A stretch of DNA of 64,000 nucleotides from Archilochus colubris. Lineage: Eukaryota > Chordata > Aves > Apodiformes > Trochilidae. A model generated the notes under the pieces. The model saw nothing but the letters and a program-made list of their open reading frames with translations, had not been told where the DNA came from and made no database searches. Below are positions 47,552 through 60,745 of the stretch, one piece after another. The first letter of the stretch is position 1; each line of letters begins with the position of its first letter. The stretch is taken from positions 19,389,158-19,453,157 of the forward strand of contig CM041097.1 in assembly GCA_023079485.1 (NCBI GenBank). Reading direction: 5' to 3'. Both the position numbers and the translations under genes were made by a program.

Positions 47552-50500
47552 GTAAAGTGTCATTTTAAAACTTTTGATTTAAGAATTTATTCCACACTAA
47601 TATGAAAGTGCACTGCATTTTACATGCCAGTGACAAGCTGGCAAAATAAGCCCCTGCTCCATGACCAGCATTATGTGAGGTTGCTGAGCAGATCAAGCTG
47701 ATGCTTTTAACAAGCTCCTGTTGCTGTGGATCAGCATCTCCACAGAAAAGCACAGTGTTTCCAAAGGTCTGCTCTACCCCTTTCCAACTCAAAGTTGTTG
47801 CTGATAAAAGTTGTCTCCCCATGTTCTGTGCTAAGCCTTTCAATGCTCAATTAAACCTATCTGGAGTGGAGCTTTAAATCCCATTAAAATGGTGTTATGT
47901 TACAGCTAGGACCTCGCTCCATTTAACAAATAATTAGAATAACATCTATCAGCAACACAACCATCTTCTGTATCTGCCCTTGTTTAACTTTCTCTTCCCT
48001 GAGAGTTACAACATTTCAAGTGTTCCCAGCAAAATGAAATTTCCCAGGAATGTGCCTTTTCCTGAAGTTGAAACAGTTCTTGGAAGAGGTTCCAGATTTG
48101 CAGAGGGGTCAGCAAAGTTTGCACCAAAGTTTGCTGCCCCTCTCACACAGAAGGAGGGGGCTGGGAGACAGGGCTGGTGTCACTCCACCCTCTGGGGTAG
48201 TTACTGCCATCACACCAGGGCTGTCAAAGTCTATTTTGAGTCTCTCTCTGTATGCCAGGCAGCTACCATTGATTATTTCCTCCTTAAATTTGCTTTATTA
48301 TTCTTTAACATGTGTTTTGTTCTGAGGAGAGGGGTGTCACATTTTAATTAATGTTTATGTCACCTTGGTGTTCAGTTGGATTGCTCTAATTTATCTGCTG
48401 CTTGGTGCTCAGAATGTTTTAGTGCTCTGTTCAGTAACTTGTGCTTTCTTCCCTTCTATACTTGCACATTGTCAGGGTACTTTTTCAGCATTTTAGGTAA
48501 TAGCAAATTACTTATAATAGCATTTACTTTCTTCTGCTTAGCTCTACTGAACACAAAGCCACTTTTATTCCGGTACTTACGGGTACCTATTTTTGAAATT
48601 TGGTTCCAAGTCATCCTAAATGTGCTATGACAGTTTCTGAGCTGGCAGAAAATTGGATGCAGAGAGATTCTGCAATGCAGTGCCACACGTGTTTCAGGAA
48701 TTGCAACCCTAGAGAAGCTGGGCTGCAGGAATACAGAAACTATGATCCTTTATTTTAAGCAAAATAGTGGAAAAACAAAAGCATGCAAAATATTTTTAAC
48801 TGGAATTTCTACACTTAAAATATCTATTGCAAAAGTTTTAGGATCAGCAAAATCAAGTTTCAGGAGAATGTGTTTGAAGGGCTGTCCTCTCACATTCAGT
48901 AATGTATCGTAATACACACTGGCTTTCCCCACACTGCTCTGCAAGAGCATTTTTTTTTGTCTTTACGGGACAGTGAATATCTTCAGGGCATGGCATCAGT
49001 TTCTCTGTCCTTCTGAGGGAGATGTTAATAGAGTTACAGGGAGAGGAGTGCCAAAAGTTGTGTGTGGCAATAGTGAGGAAATAGTTTCATTTTGCTGAAG
49101 GACGTGGTCGTGTAGTGTCTTGGGCCGAGTTCCTTCTACCAGATTTAACTTTGGAAGTTTCCAAGTCTACCTGCAGTGTTTTTTCAGCCAGCTGTAGGCA
49201 CGGACTGGATTTTCTTGCAGGAGCTGTGGGGTTACCACAGAGCAGGGCTGTGTCACTGAACTAACACACTCAGGACACTTTCTGGATCTGTGGAGTGTCT
49301 TCCATAACTCCGTGGTGTTATGGACCATGTAAAAACCCATTCAGAGCTGGCTGCAAGTCCCAGCAGTTACTTGGGTTGTGTTTTGTTGGGTTTTTTTGTG
49401 TGCTTCCTAAATGAACATCTGTTCACTAGAAATTGCATGAAAACTTCCAAACTTGTATCATTCAAGTCATTAAACATCTGTCAAAGCACTCAGCATCAAA
49501 GCATCAAACCTAAAGCACTCAGAGTACCCAAACGTGTCATTAAGGGTACCAGTTACTGCCACTGCCAACGTGCCAGGAGAAGCAGGACATGCCAGAGATG
49601 TTCACAGTCCTCACAGAATATTGATTTCACCTACTGGGGGGTCAGATATTACAGTTCTTCACAGCAAGATAAAACACTCAGGGAGCTGGATCAGTCCTGG
49701 GATGTACTTAAACCAGCTACCTAGAGATCTGGACCAATTGAGAATTCTGGGAGACATCCAACCTCTCTCAAAGGCAGCAGCACTCTTAGGGTCTTTCTGA
49801 GCTTACCCCACACCCTTTCAATCCATCACCTAACCTGAGACCATATTTTTCAGACTTCTTTTCTCACTGGTTGTTCTGAGGTCATACTGAGCAAAACTAA
49901 AGATGCTTCCTCTGGCCTCGATATTTGATATCTATCAATTAAGGGTTTCTGATTATATTTTACTGCTCTGGGAAGGAGTAACTGCAATTTATTTCTTTGG
50001 TGCCAAATAACTCTTGATTTGTTAGGGCTGTCAGCTTCTTTAAATGGTAGTTGTGGTGGTGGTAATTTTAAGTTCTGGACAGTAAGTTTTGAGTTTTGGA
50101 CAGCCTGGGACAGGCGATGGGGAAACAGAAGATGTTGCACAGAGTGCCCCAAACCAGCTTGTGTTAATGAAGATGGAACACTGTCCGTATGCCTGTAACG
50201 GGCTGGACAAGTACAGAAGGAAATTTTCTGTATTTTGGTGAATCTTATGCAATTCTTTGCCTCATTAACTTCCTGTCGTGGGGAGTTTCACTACTGAAGT
50301 CATATTTGCATGTTAATGAGTGGCATTCAGCTGTCTGAGTGTGCACGTGCATATTTTATAATGGGATTTAACCCGAGAAGATCCACTCATATTTTGACAG
50401 AAAACAAAAAAAGAAACCTAGTAGCTTCTGAGAAGCATTTATTCTCTGCTGTGTCATGTGTGTGACTGGAGTCTGGTTTGCCCTCCTGCCCTCCCTCTTG

Positions 50501-52259
50501 GCTTCTTCTTGGAGCCTTTGGTTTCTGGCCTTCTGCTTGTTCTTGCCAGTTAAAAAGAAATGTCTCCATTCACATTAAACACACCAAGACTCACGCTCCT
50601 TTTTTCTTAGTAAACACAATAGTTTGAATCAACACATTCATCTTGTAGCTCTGTAATAATGCTTCTGTTTCAACAAGTTTGTTTTATCCAAGGGAAAGTG
50701 CTATTGCAGCTGCATCTGTTCTGTGCTCCTGGGGGTGACTTAAGTACCAGGAAGCACAGATACATAGAAAACACATAGAAAAATACAGAATCTAATATTG
50801 TTTTACTCTGATTTGAATGATAATAAGGAAAGGCTGTTCTTTCCCTCTGCTAACTTGGCTTCTCCAGGAAGCCTCTCAGCAGTGTAAGCCTTTGTTTTGC
50901 AGCATTTTAAATGAGCTGCACAAAGACTGCTGGCAGTTTTGTAGTGGAACATGATCCTGAAAGTTGGAAATACCTCTGTTACCCCCTAAGAGGGGTTTGT
51001 GTAGGTCACTGCACTTTGTGTGCTCTACACTCCACTGTGTGACTAGATAAACTTTCACAATTGTCCAAGTCCCCAGAATTAGTTATGAGCCATATTGCCT
51101 CCCCTGTCTGAAAAGGTAAGATGAATTAATCTGGGGAAGCCCATATGTGCAATGTTTATCCATTGTTTCAGCCATCAAACAGGCATTCCAGTGGAATTTC
51201 ATAATGGGCTGTTGGCTCTCCATACAGGGATGCCCATACTGTTGTCATGATAATCCAGCAACACCTGTGCTTAATTCTGCAAATCCACAGACAGCATCAT
51301 GTTTTTCAATATCAACTTCTATTGTATTTCTGATTAAGGCAGAACAAAATCATTGTTTCACCTTTTATCTACTGAGAAATGCCATTTTCTAATCTAGAAA
51401 TATACACAGAAGAGCTGAAGTCACAGGGAAAAAAAAAGAAACATTTCTGTAGAGCTTACTTTCAGTTTGGTGTTGGGTTTGTTTTTTTCCTTTAGAAAAC
51501 TGTTTTTTATAGGAAAATATTCCTATAAATGCCTGTCCAGGCCTTCTCTCTCTCTCTCTCTATCAGCTGCTGATGCAGCATAACCAATACCTCAGCAGTG
51601 GCTCAGACCAGAATGTTTATAGACCATGGCTGTGTAATTCATGGAAGAAAATAATAATATATATTCAAGCATTTTCCATTGTTAGACAAAAAGATCAATA
51701 CATTCCAATGAAAACAGGCATCCAGCTCTGCTGAAGATTAAAACTCAAAGTTCATCTAGAGATGAATATTCACAGGCCTATTTGAATTCATGCTGCTACC
51801 CAAGCGGATGGAGGTTACGTACAACAGAAATTCTGCTAATTTCATGTCCAACTATAAATAATTAAACCAAGAAGTCCCATTGTCCATACTAAGTGATGGT
51901 CTTGTCTAAACCATGCTGTTTGTTCAGTGGTTTCTTTTTCTGGTGCCATGACTGGTGCTTTGATGGTAGTCGGTAGCTGGGAAGAGATTTATGATGCAGT
52001 TCCCTAATTAATTAATTTACATTTTGGTCAGTCCCGCAGCACTTCACGTTTCTCTCCTCAGCAATGTTTGTGTAGCACTTGGAAATGGATAAAGCGGCAA
52101 ATGCCGCCCATCACAGGTCACCCCTCACAGCCCTTGGCTCCGCTCAGCCATCACCAACGCTCCCTGCAGAAAGCTTTTCTGAAGGGCTCTGGCTTGCCCT
52201 TCATGCTTTGAGGTGGCTTTTATTAATTATTTTATTAATTATTCGTGGGGTTTTTATTC
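47552..52259. other. CNTN4: CNTN4 intron after the signal-peptide exon, first part
   Basis: No second contactin exon is recognised: I looked for an acceptor followed by the N-terminal Ig1 sequence and did not see one. Open frames here (up to 134 codons at 49320-49724) have no domain. The region leads into the CpG island. Confidence 0.55.
51545..51562. repeat. Short (TC)n microsatellite
   Basis: About eight to nine TC units lie in the intron after the CNTN4 start exon. It is a simple repeat and part of no gene. Confidence 0.85.
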
Positions 52260-52450
52260 ACTTGCAGCCTCTGTCTTTCCCGCCGCTGGTGTCAGGGCTG
52301 TGGCGGGGCACGGCTGCAGTCCCGCGGGCGCCATCTTGTGGGCGGGCGGCCATTTCGTGGCGGAGCCGCTCAGCCGCCCGCCTCGGCTGCGCTGCAGAGA
52401 GCCGTGAGGCTGGGGGTGAGGGGACAGACGGATATTTTCCACCTCTGCCG
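52260..52450 (+). promoter_or_regulatory. Small CpG island with two YY1-like sites and a GC box
   Basis: This is the densest run of CpGs in the window. It contains GGCGCCATCTTG (about 52327-52338), a close match to the YY1 motif GCCGCCATCTTG, and a second YY1-like site GCGGCCATTTCG (52346-52357). Between them is an Sp1-type GC box, GGGCGGGCGG (52340-52349). YY1 sites placed at transcription starts are typical of TATA-less CpG-island promoters. It lies about 4.8 kb inside the intron that follows the CNTN4 signal-peptide exon, so it could drive an alternative CNTN4 transcript or a nested non-coding RNA in either direction. A tandem ATTAATTA pair (52221-52243) flanks it upstream. Confidence 0.65.
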
Positions 52451-52765
52451 GGGCTGAGCCAGCTGGGACATGTCCTCTGAGCTCCAGTTAGGGTGGAATG
52501 TGTTAAAAGTGACCCGGTCTGCAAACAGGTCTCTGACCCGGGCCTCAGGGAGGTGTTGGGTGGAAGGAGCCGCTGTGTGGAAGCGCCTGCTCTGCACCAG
52601 GAGGAAACCAACAACTTTGTGGAGTTCCAGTTCCACAGAGAATCACTAAAAAACCCTGCATGTTGAGGTGGGTGATGAGGTCACCAGTGATACGACACCA
52701 AGAAAATAACGTATAAGCTTTGATTGCATAAAACCCTGACCGTCAGAGCAAAAGCACTGCCTGAG
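52330..52765 (+). ncRNA. Putative first exon from the intronic CpG island
   Basis: Downstream of the YY1 sites the sequence stays moderately GC-rich to 52765, where CTGAG/GTAAGT gives a near-ideal splice donor (GT at 52766). Island plus donor has the layout of a first exon. Open frames on both strands across the island (133 codons on +, 118 codons on -) resemble no family I know, so a non-coding exon is the simpler reading. The start coordinate is approximate. A possible acceptor (CTGTTTACACAG) lies near 53333 but is not strong evidence. Confidence 0.4.
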
Positions 52766-55129
52766 GTAAGTGGCACAAGTGTGCAGGCCCTCCTTTAGAA
52801 ATGTTTTAAGAAGTTGACGAAAAATGTGCTCTAAATTATCAGTGCTGAATGGTTACTTCATCAGAAGGTTGTGGGCTGGCATTTTCTGGAATAAAAGGAA
52901 TTTTCTGGAATGAATTCCTGTTCTTAGTGGCAGGTGGGGCAGGCTGCTGCCCCACAGGAGAGGGCCGCAAGTGGTGAGGTAATGTCTGGTCGCTTGGTGA
53001 GGATACAAATCCCTTCTACTGGGGATGGCCCTTGCTGTGACAGTGTGTGTTTTGAAATGGCATAGAATGAGATTTTATCTATTGCAGTGTCTGGACTACA
53101 CTGTTATGTGAAGATCCCCAGAACTGCAAACCTTTGATTAAACTCCAGTGTCAACTCCACCTGTGCCCAAGCAGCATTAAAGCCTGTTGAATAAAGCCTA
53201 GACTGGCTCTAAGAATCTACAGAAGCTTCCTTAATACTTTAAAATGTGTAAACAGAATTAAGGATGATGTTGATATGGTGGTGAAGGGTGATAATAATCC
53301 CCAGAATTAATATGGTGGTATCTGTTTACACAGGTTTGAAGTCAGAGCTTCTAGCATGAGGCAACTGAAGCAAGAGATGGAAAGAGAATGGTTTAAAATA
53401 GGGAAATGAAGAGTGAGAGGGGATGAAGCTTCAGAAGGGGACAATTGTTTGAACTAAGAGGGCACTGGGATAAGAACAATTAAATCTGAAATGGGCAACA
53501 ATTCATTTAAACTGAGTCCAGCAGACTTTATCTGCCAAAGTGGGATTCTACTGCATCACTCATCTGTATGTAGCTGTAAAGGGGAGCTAAGAGAATGTGT
53601 GTGATTATGTGTAATTTATTCTTATTTTGGGATTATATGGCAAGTTTTTCAGTGATTGAAGAGGATTAGACTCAGCCTCACAAGAGGCCTGTACCAGTTT
53701 TACATTTGTCATCTGTCAGCAGTGAAACCCTCACTAGATGAGACTTGACTCTGAGATAGGCCATAATTTCCCAAATTATAAGGTTAGAGACCGTATCAAT
53801 GCAATATTCTCATTTCTCTTTTACATGCAGATGATTAGGTATATTATGTTTTTCTCTGTTTAACGTGCAAGTCCATCTGGGCAAGTTTAATTACATCTTT
53901 CTCAAAAGTTAGTGAGGTAAGATGATGCACTTTAAATAAAATAGAGACTATACAGACATTTTTATAAGCAGATGTTCCAGCTATCTGGCTGTGTATTGAT
54001 CCCCTGTGCATTTTATATGATGCCTCTTTCAAATGCAAAGAAGCTAAATTGAAATTAGTATGTAGGTATTGAAATTAAATCTCATTTAGGGAGTTAGAAA
54101 AATACCTACTTTTCTGGGCATCTATCAAATTAGGGAAAATATGGACCCAAAATACATCTTTATTGCCAAGAAAAAAGAAGTTTTATGATGCAATTTGTGG
54201 TGACTGGTGTATTGCTTTTTGGGTAAAGTACTATATGATTCTTAGGAAATGTAAATATTATTGGAGAGGGACCTCATTTTGTAATGCTTGTGTGGTCATT
54301 GAGGAGAAGGTAAGAGGTGCAGTGCAATGTAGAACCTGCTGGGTTGGGCACTGGGGCTTCTTTCTGACTCTGGAGCTTGGTGTAGGCAACTGCATCTTTG
54401 TCTGGTCTGAGAACTGCTGGGCTGCAGGCTGTATATGCAGATGACACTGTGTATTCATAGCCTGCAAGGCACTCTTCCCCCGCTTCTTCAGATTGAGAGT
54501 TTGGAGCTTGTGTTTCCTGCAGTTCATCTTCAGTTGCTGGGGAAATCCTTCAGAAGTGGTGAAAAGCCTTCCCTCTGTAAATCTCTCATCCCCTGGCACT
54601 GCCCTGCGTAGGTACAAAATTTCTTCCCACTTTTCTCCACACTTTCGTTGAGTATTTTTTATTATTTAGAACAGAAACAGGAGACCCTGGGGGAGCCATT
54701 ACTTTCCACTCTGCCTTGTGGGGTTAAGTCCCTTGGATTTTGCCTTCTGCCCTTCCCTGGTGCAGCAGAGCATTAGCTGATCAAAAATGACGTTGACAGG
54801 GACCATTATTATTGTTTGGATAGAAGTCTCTCGGCTAAGCAGCAATCAAGGGTGATCATCCAGGTGGAATAAAAGGGGAAGGGGTCAGTTTAACTTTCAT
54901 AATTACAGTACTGTAACTGTGGGCAGGAGCAGAATTACCCTTTGCTGACAGCTAAAGGTGTCAGTAGGCTGGCAGAGCAACCCTGGCTGGTGTTATCCCT
55001 AGCAGAAAGTGCAGCTCTTCACTACATCTGCGTGGCTTTGTAGGGTTGTTCTGAAAATAGATGTTGCCTTCTGCAGCTAGGCACTGGGTTTCCTAACTGC
55101 TCCAGGTCTTACAGGATTTGGGCCGTTAA
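52766..55129. other. CNTN4: CNTN4 intron, no gene seen
   Basis: Ordinary AT-rich intron. The only notable items are a possible acceptor near 53333 and a Cys/Trp-rich 93-codon chance frame at 54163-54444. Confidence 0.5.
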
Positions 55130-55640
55130 GTAGAACAGATGCTTATGTATTCTTGCAAGTTTGTGCTCAGTGTCAGTCTGTGGCAAGTAAGTGGGCTGCT
55201 TGCAATAAATATTGCTTCTAATGAATAGAGCACAGAATGCTATAGTGCAGCTCATTCATCTGAACATTGTTTAATGCTGGTTTATTGAAGCATTTGTCAA
55301 ATGCTGTGACAGACTGTGCTCTGAAATTACATATATAGTCATGACAGGCTGCACTGTGACTCATTATTGCAAGTTTTAGAAAAGTTTTCCTTCATAATCC
55401 AATGAAAAATCAAAACTTGCATGCTAACGTTCACTCCAGTTCAGCTTTCTTTATATATTTGAATTCTTTTTTTTGCAATAAAATACTTGTTTAAATGTCA
55501 CAAATTGAACTAAGACACAATTGTTAAAGAGTCTACATTGTATTATTTAGACTGTAAAGTAAGGCAAGCATTACAACAGTTTTTAACTGAGTACTGCAGA
55601 CATTGCTAATGAATGAGAAAGGCAGTTAATTAACCAGCCA
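55130..55640. promoter_or_regulatory. AT-rich enhancer-like block
   Basis: A stretch dense in developmental factor cores: TGCAATAAATATTGC, ATTCATCTGAACATTG, TGTGACAGACTG (MEIS/TGIF-type TGACAG), CATGACAGGC, ACACAATTGTTAAAG and GTTAATTAACC. No transposon landmarks are seen. It sits in the intron after the CNTN4 start exon. Confidence 0.3.
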
Positions 55641-58600
55641 GTGTTCAGGATCTTCAGCTGAAGTTGGTGACTTTCAACTCAAACTTTCCAGGTGTCAGTG
55701 AAAGGATGAAGAATTTATCTTACTATGGTGATGTCTCAATTCTGCTTTTCCAAGTTTAAACATCTGAAGATTCTACCTGTAATAAGGAAAACTGTGATTC
55801 ATACAACATCCTATGCCAGTACTGCATAGTTTGAAAGAAAAAAGTAGTTACTCCTGAGAAAGTCGTTTCAACTCTGTCCAGTACTTGTTGAGTGCAGCAC
55901 AAATTGCTTCTTCGTGTCTGAAATATCTCCTGTACCGTCTTTTAATTCATACTATCTGAGCCTTCATGGCTGTGAAATAGATCCCTGACAAAGTTTAGAG
56001 TATTATCGTTGTTTTTGCTTGTGGAAAGGACATAATATAATGGGTGTTCAGTGAGACTTGAAAGAACAAATTATTCCTGTCCCTGCAGGCTTGCTTTCTG
56101 TGTTACCGGACACTTGCTGAGAGCCTGATCAAGCTTTATTCCTGTAGCATTCACTCTCCTTCCCTTTTTCATATGGTCCACGTGAAATGCCATTTTCTCA
56201 AGGTTGGTGCTGTGTGGGCTTTACAGGAAAACATCTGAAGAGAGACTTGAAAGAAGGCAGGTTGATGGTTGGGCTTTCTGGGAAAGCAGGGAGTAAGGCA
56301 GAAGACACAGCAAGATAAAAAGGGTCTGGAGGCAGCTGGAGGCACACATGGGATGAAGATGAGAAGCACACACTTTCTCAGCCACAGAAAAATAGCTTAC
56401 CAGTAATCTATGTTATATTGTCTTTCATCATGTCTCAAAGCATGAATTACATATGAAACAAATAATCTCCCTGTTGTATTTCTGGGCTTTCCTACTGACA
56501 CCCTGGTTGTGGCAGTTTGGCAGTAACTTGAAATTTCATGTTCCTTCACCTCACACATTTGTTATGGTTTTGTGATCCTCTTGAATGTGTAATACGGGTC
56601 TGGTACCTGTGGTGTGCCACTGGTTTCCAGCCTTCTTTATGGTTGATGCACAGGTGCACCATGACTATGTAAATACAGGCAACTCTGAAGTAGCAGACAT
56701 TACTGAAAGGGATGACACTTAGTGCAGATTAAAGTAAAAAAAACAAAACAAAAAACTAGGAGGAAAGGCTTAAGGAAAGTTCTCGTGGTTTTCTTCCTGA
56801 GGGAAGAAGTATAGTTTAAAGAGGCAGAGATGAAAAAAAAAGTTGGAAAGAGTGCAGGCTGAGGAGTGGAATGACTGCCAGGATAGAAATGATGGCTAAC
56901 ATGACAGCTCTGAAAGAATAATTGAAAGAGACTCCAAAAAATCTCTTGTGGACATAAAACAGGGAGAACTGGGAATGGGGAGGGGTTGATAGAGTCTTGA
57001 AAGACAGCCTGGGGCGTCCAGCTGTAACCAGGGCTCCTGGAGGAGAGTGAGCAGGAAGATGATTTTACCATAGTTGTGTATGTTTGCAGGTGTTGGCTCT
57101 TTCAGTCTCTCTGGGTTATGAACACTGAAGTGCTTAAGGAGAAAAAAACAAGTCTAAAAGGCAGTTCAACATGTAATGAAACTCTTACTGAAATAAGCAT
57201 TCCTCAACTGGAATAAAAATGCTCTCTGTAGCAATATAAAGACGACATCTCTTTTGAGTCAGGAAGCCCAGCTGCAACTCTCAAGTCAAGTGGCTAACAA
57301 CAGTAGTCAGCAATGGCTACATCTCTCATTTTATAAGTTGAAAAAAAAAAATTCTGCAGATTCTCCTTTTGTTCACATGTGAGTAGTGGGGCTGGTTGGA
57401 ATGGGCTCCCTGGGTGCACCAGTGTCCCCTTTCCCTTTCCTGGGAGGCAGGACAGGCACTGGGTCCTCATTAATCTGTGCTCACTAGCATTTGCTGCTCG
57501 TTTCAAAACAAGGCAGCTGATTTCCAGTGTGTGCACAGTGCAGCTGCAAGGCATTTCTTTTTCTTACTTGCAATGTCTAAATAGCCTGCCACATATCATA
57601 AAGCCTGTATCCTCTTTTTCGTATTGAAAAGCAGAGCTTCTCTGTTTATTGTCTTAGTTGTTGTAATAACATTCTTAAAACAAATAATTGGTAAATAATC
57701 TGTGCAGAGTTTTCCAGAGTTTGTCAATACTGACTTTGCTTCATCGAGTTTAACGGCCACATTTCTTCCTCGCTACTGCCCTTTTGCACAAACTTGCCTG
57801 ATTTCATTTTTCCAGGTTTTCTTAGAATGTTCATGTACTTGGGATAGAATATATAACATATATATTATTCTCTAATTCAAGGCAGATGAGTGACATGCCA
57901 TCAGCAAGTAGGGGGAGAAAGAACCTGGTGCTTTCTTGTGTATATTACGTGAATCCTGGGCGTAAGCCAGGCATTCATTTCATTAAAATGGGGTTTGATA
58001 ATTGAAACTAATTTAACATCAACCCCATTAAGTTGGATTTTATTGCTCATTTAATGTGCCTGTCTTACAAGCTCCCAGAACTAGGAGGCAGATTTGTAAC
58101 GTGAGTTTATAATTTGTCAGAGTTCTGCTGTTGGGTTTGCTCAGTGGGCTCAGCACCAGTGTGTGCAACAGATGTTTCACCTGTGTTTGATCCTCATGGT
58201 GTTCTTATGCAGTTGTGTATCAGCAAGCACTTGGGATCAGTGCTGATGGGAGTGGGTTAAGCTGAACAGCTTTGGTTTGTGCAAATTTGCTGTGGAAATG
58301 TACTTACTCTGTCTAGAAAGCATCCTTATGGATGCTCCAGCATCACCCTCCCCATCGCTCCCTGCAGCATTCTGCATCCCCCAGGCTGCTTGAGAAGGAA
58401 AAGCTTTGTCAGACCTGACAGATACCCCCCAGTCCTCCACTAGTGCGAGTCATTATATTGACTTGTGTCAAAGAATGCCAGTTTCAATCAGCTGAGGAGC
58501 TGGCTTATTCTGTTTTAATGACACTGGATTTGCATGTTCTGCCATTCTGGCTTCCTCTCTCTTGCTGTTCTTTTGTATGATTCCTGTACTTCACCACTAG

Positions 58601-60745
58601 GTATATCTTTTTTACAGTTTATGAATTGCCAAATAATTTCAGAATCATAGAACTCGTGTAATTAGTCACCACTCCTCTGTGTGGTAATTGCAGTGCAGCA
58701 CTAGGTGATGGTCACTGGGACACAGTTCCATTTATCAAAACAGCAGTGAGCAAAAGAAAGAAGTCAAAGGGCAGGAAAACCCATAAGTGTGCAAACAACC
58801 AGGATGGATGTTTGTTCACAACGGTGTTCTCCGCAGCTCTGGCTGCAGGAGTGGCAAAGGAGTGATGAATTACTGGAGCTTTACCCCTGAGAAATGGCAA
58901 CAAGAGAGAAGCAGCAAGAGTGAGCCTGGGTTACATCATGTGGCCAGGGAACTGTGAAGGAAAGGCACAAAGGAAAAGGTACAGCTAATACTACTACATG
59001 TGCATAGAGGAAAACTAGGGAAGAATCTGTAGAGCCATTTAAAATTATTTCCATGTCTGAAAAGCACTGAAAGAGGCATTCTGTGCTCAATTTTAGCTGC
59101 TACTTCATAATCCAGACTGTATTTAAAGCTTCTTTTTGAAATGTACATGCATGCAGATGAATCTAAAGGACAGAAAATGTGTGTGAAGTAAAGCGTACAA
59201 TTCTCTCATCATGAAATAGCAACATTTGACAGGTATTGCATTAATTAAAACACCAGAGGATACAGGAAAGGGAGCACTTGGATGTTACAGTGGTGAAGGT
59301 TTTAGAGCTCATTTGTACAATCAAACTGCTTTGTCAGCAGGAGCTGACACAGGGAATTGTCCGTGTTGGTTTGTCTGGGTGTTGAACTGCTGAGTCTCAA
59401 TGCTGTGTTTTATCTCACACAAAAAAAGTGAATTCCATTCTGAAGTGGAAATTATGTTGAAAATCAATGAGATCTGCTGTAAAAACAAACAAAATATACT
59501 TTCTCCCTATGTGTATGTCCTCAGGAATCAGATCAAACCCAGAGGGAGAGAGAAAGCAGGTCAACCTTGTCTTCAGTGCACTATTGCATTAAGTGTTCAG
59601 AGCACCCCGAGCTGATTCAGGAATCAGTGCAGCCCAGAGGCAGAAGATGAAGAAATCATGGGCAGGGCTGAAGGAGTTCAGGGTCTATTTCCCATGAGCT
59701 TGCAGCTGCAAACATCTGTAGTGTGTCTGCAGCATGGAGCACAGTATGTCTGTGGGGTGAGGTGCTAATGTTCCTGCACTGCTTGGGCACTTTGAAAAGG
59801 TCAGGAACTGCCTAAACAAGCTGAATAAAAGCACCACAGGCAGAAAGGAATCTCTGGAATTTGGGGAAGCGAAATCCTTACCTTAGCTGTCGGGAATATG
59901 GATGTTCTAACAGCATCATTACAGGCAGTAGCAGTCCAATTGCTGTTTTTCTGAGTATTTTTTTTGAGTGGTGGTGCACCGAACTTTTAAGATTTGGTTT
60001 GAAGTACTGATTTCAGTTTGTTCCCACACCTATTGGTGTTTCTGTGCAGGTGTGGCTGTGCTGGTTTCAAAACATGCTTGCTTTGTGTAAAATGTGCTTA
60101 TAGTGTTGGTTTTTCTCAGCAATACAAGCTAAATGTGCCTGTCAGTGTTTTGCAGGATTGATTTGTGAAAGGTTGTTAGCCTGTTAGGTCTTACACTTTG
60201 GAGTCAGCAGCAGCGTTCACAGTTCTTGCAAGATGTTGTGTTTAAAAGGATGGCAGAGGCTTTTAACGCTTTTTTAATTTCACTTTTCTTAATGTGACAT
60301 CCAATTACTGGTAAAACTAAACCACCAAACCACCACTTGTTATTTTTAAGTGTAGACATTCTCTGGCATTTTATTGCTTTCTCCTAAAAGTATTTAGGAG
60401 AAGACGTATGAAAATATAGCAGTTAAGATTACAGCAGTTACCATGGATTTTATGAAATTTAAGAGATGTCCTAACACAGTTAAAAAAAAAAAAAAAGGCA
60501 TTTCTAATGTGACAGCTGATAAAATGTGCCAGTGAAATAAGTAAAATTCTAAAAGCCAAGATCTTCCTGTGTTTAATAATTAGCAGGACAGAGATGTGGT
60601 TAAAATAGTTTCCTGTAGCAAAGCTTGAGTTTTACCTTGATTTTTGTTGTAGTTTTGTCTGCTTTAATTCTCTTTGCATTCTTCGGGAGCTTTTTTGTAT
60701 GAAGGGAATTGAACTGCAGTGTTGGGGCAGCGGGGCTCGGGGGCT
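55641..60745. other. CNTN4: CNTN4 intron, mostly featureless
   Basis: Outside the enhancer-like block at 57830-58120, only simple tracts are seen: A-rich near 56737-56755 and 57342-57351, TATATA-rich 57848-57870, poly(A) 60482-60496. No exon or transposon was recognised. Confidence 0.5.
57830..58120. promoter_or_regulatory. Enhancer-like block with an imperfect inverted repeat
   Basis: AATGGGGTTTGAT (57987-57999) and ATCAACCCCATT (58018-58029) form an inverted repeat with one bulged T around AATTGAAACTAATTTAAC. Nearby are retained CpGs (TATTACGTGAATCC, GGGCGTAAGCC, TAACGTGAG) and several ATTA cores. It is a candidate regulatory element, and its function is unproven. Confidence 0.33.

Noticed and set aside
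49320..49724. 134-codon + strand frame in the CNTN4 intron
   Set aside because: Checked as a possible contactin exon, but it has no Ig-domain Cys/Trp pattern and no splice-flanked boundaries.
54163..54444. Cys/Trp-rich 93-codon frame
   Set aside because: Cysteine spacing fits no known secreted or zinc-binding family and the frame lies in plain intron.
58636..58655. AGAATCATAGAA, like the CR1 terminal octamer repeat
   Set aside because: The adjacent CR1 body sequence is missing, so chance is more likely.
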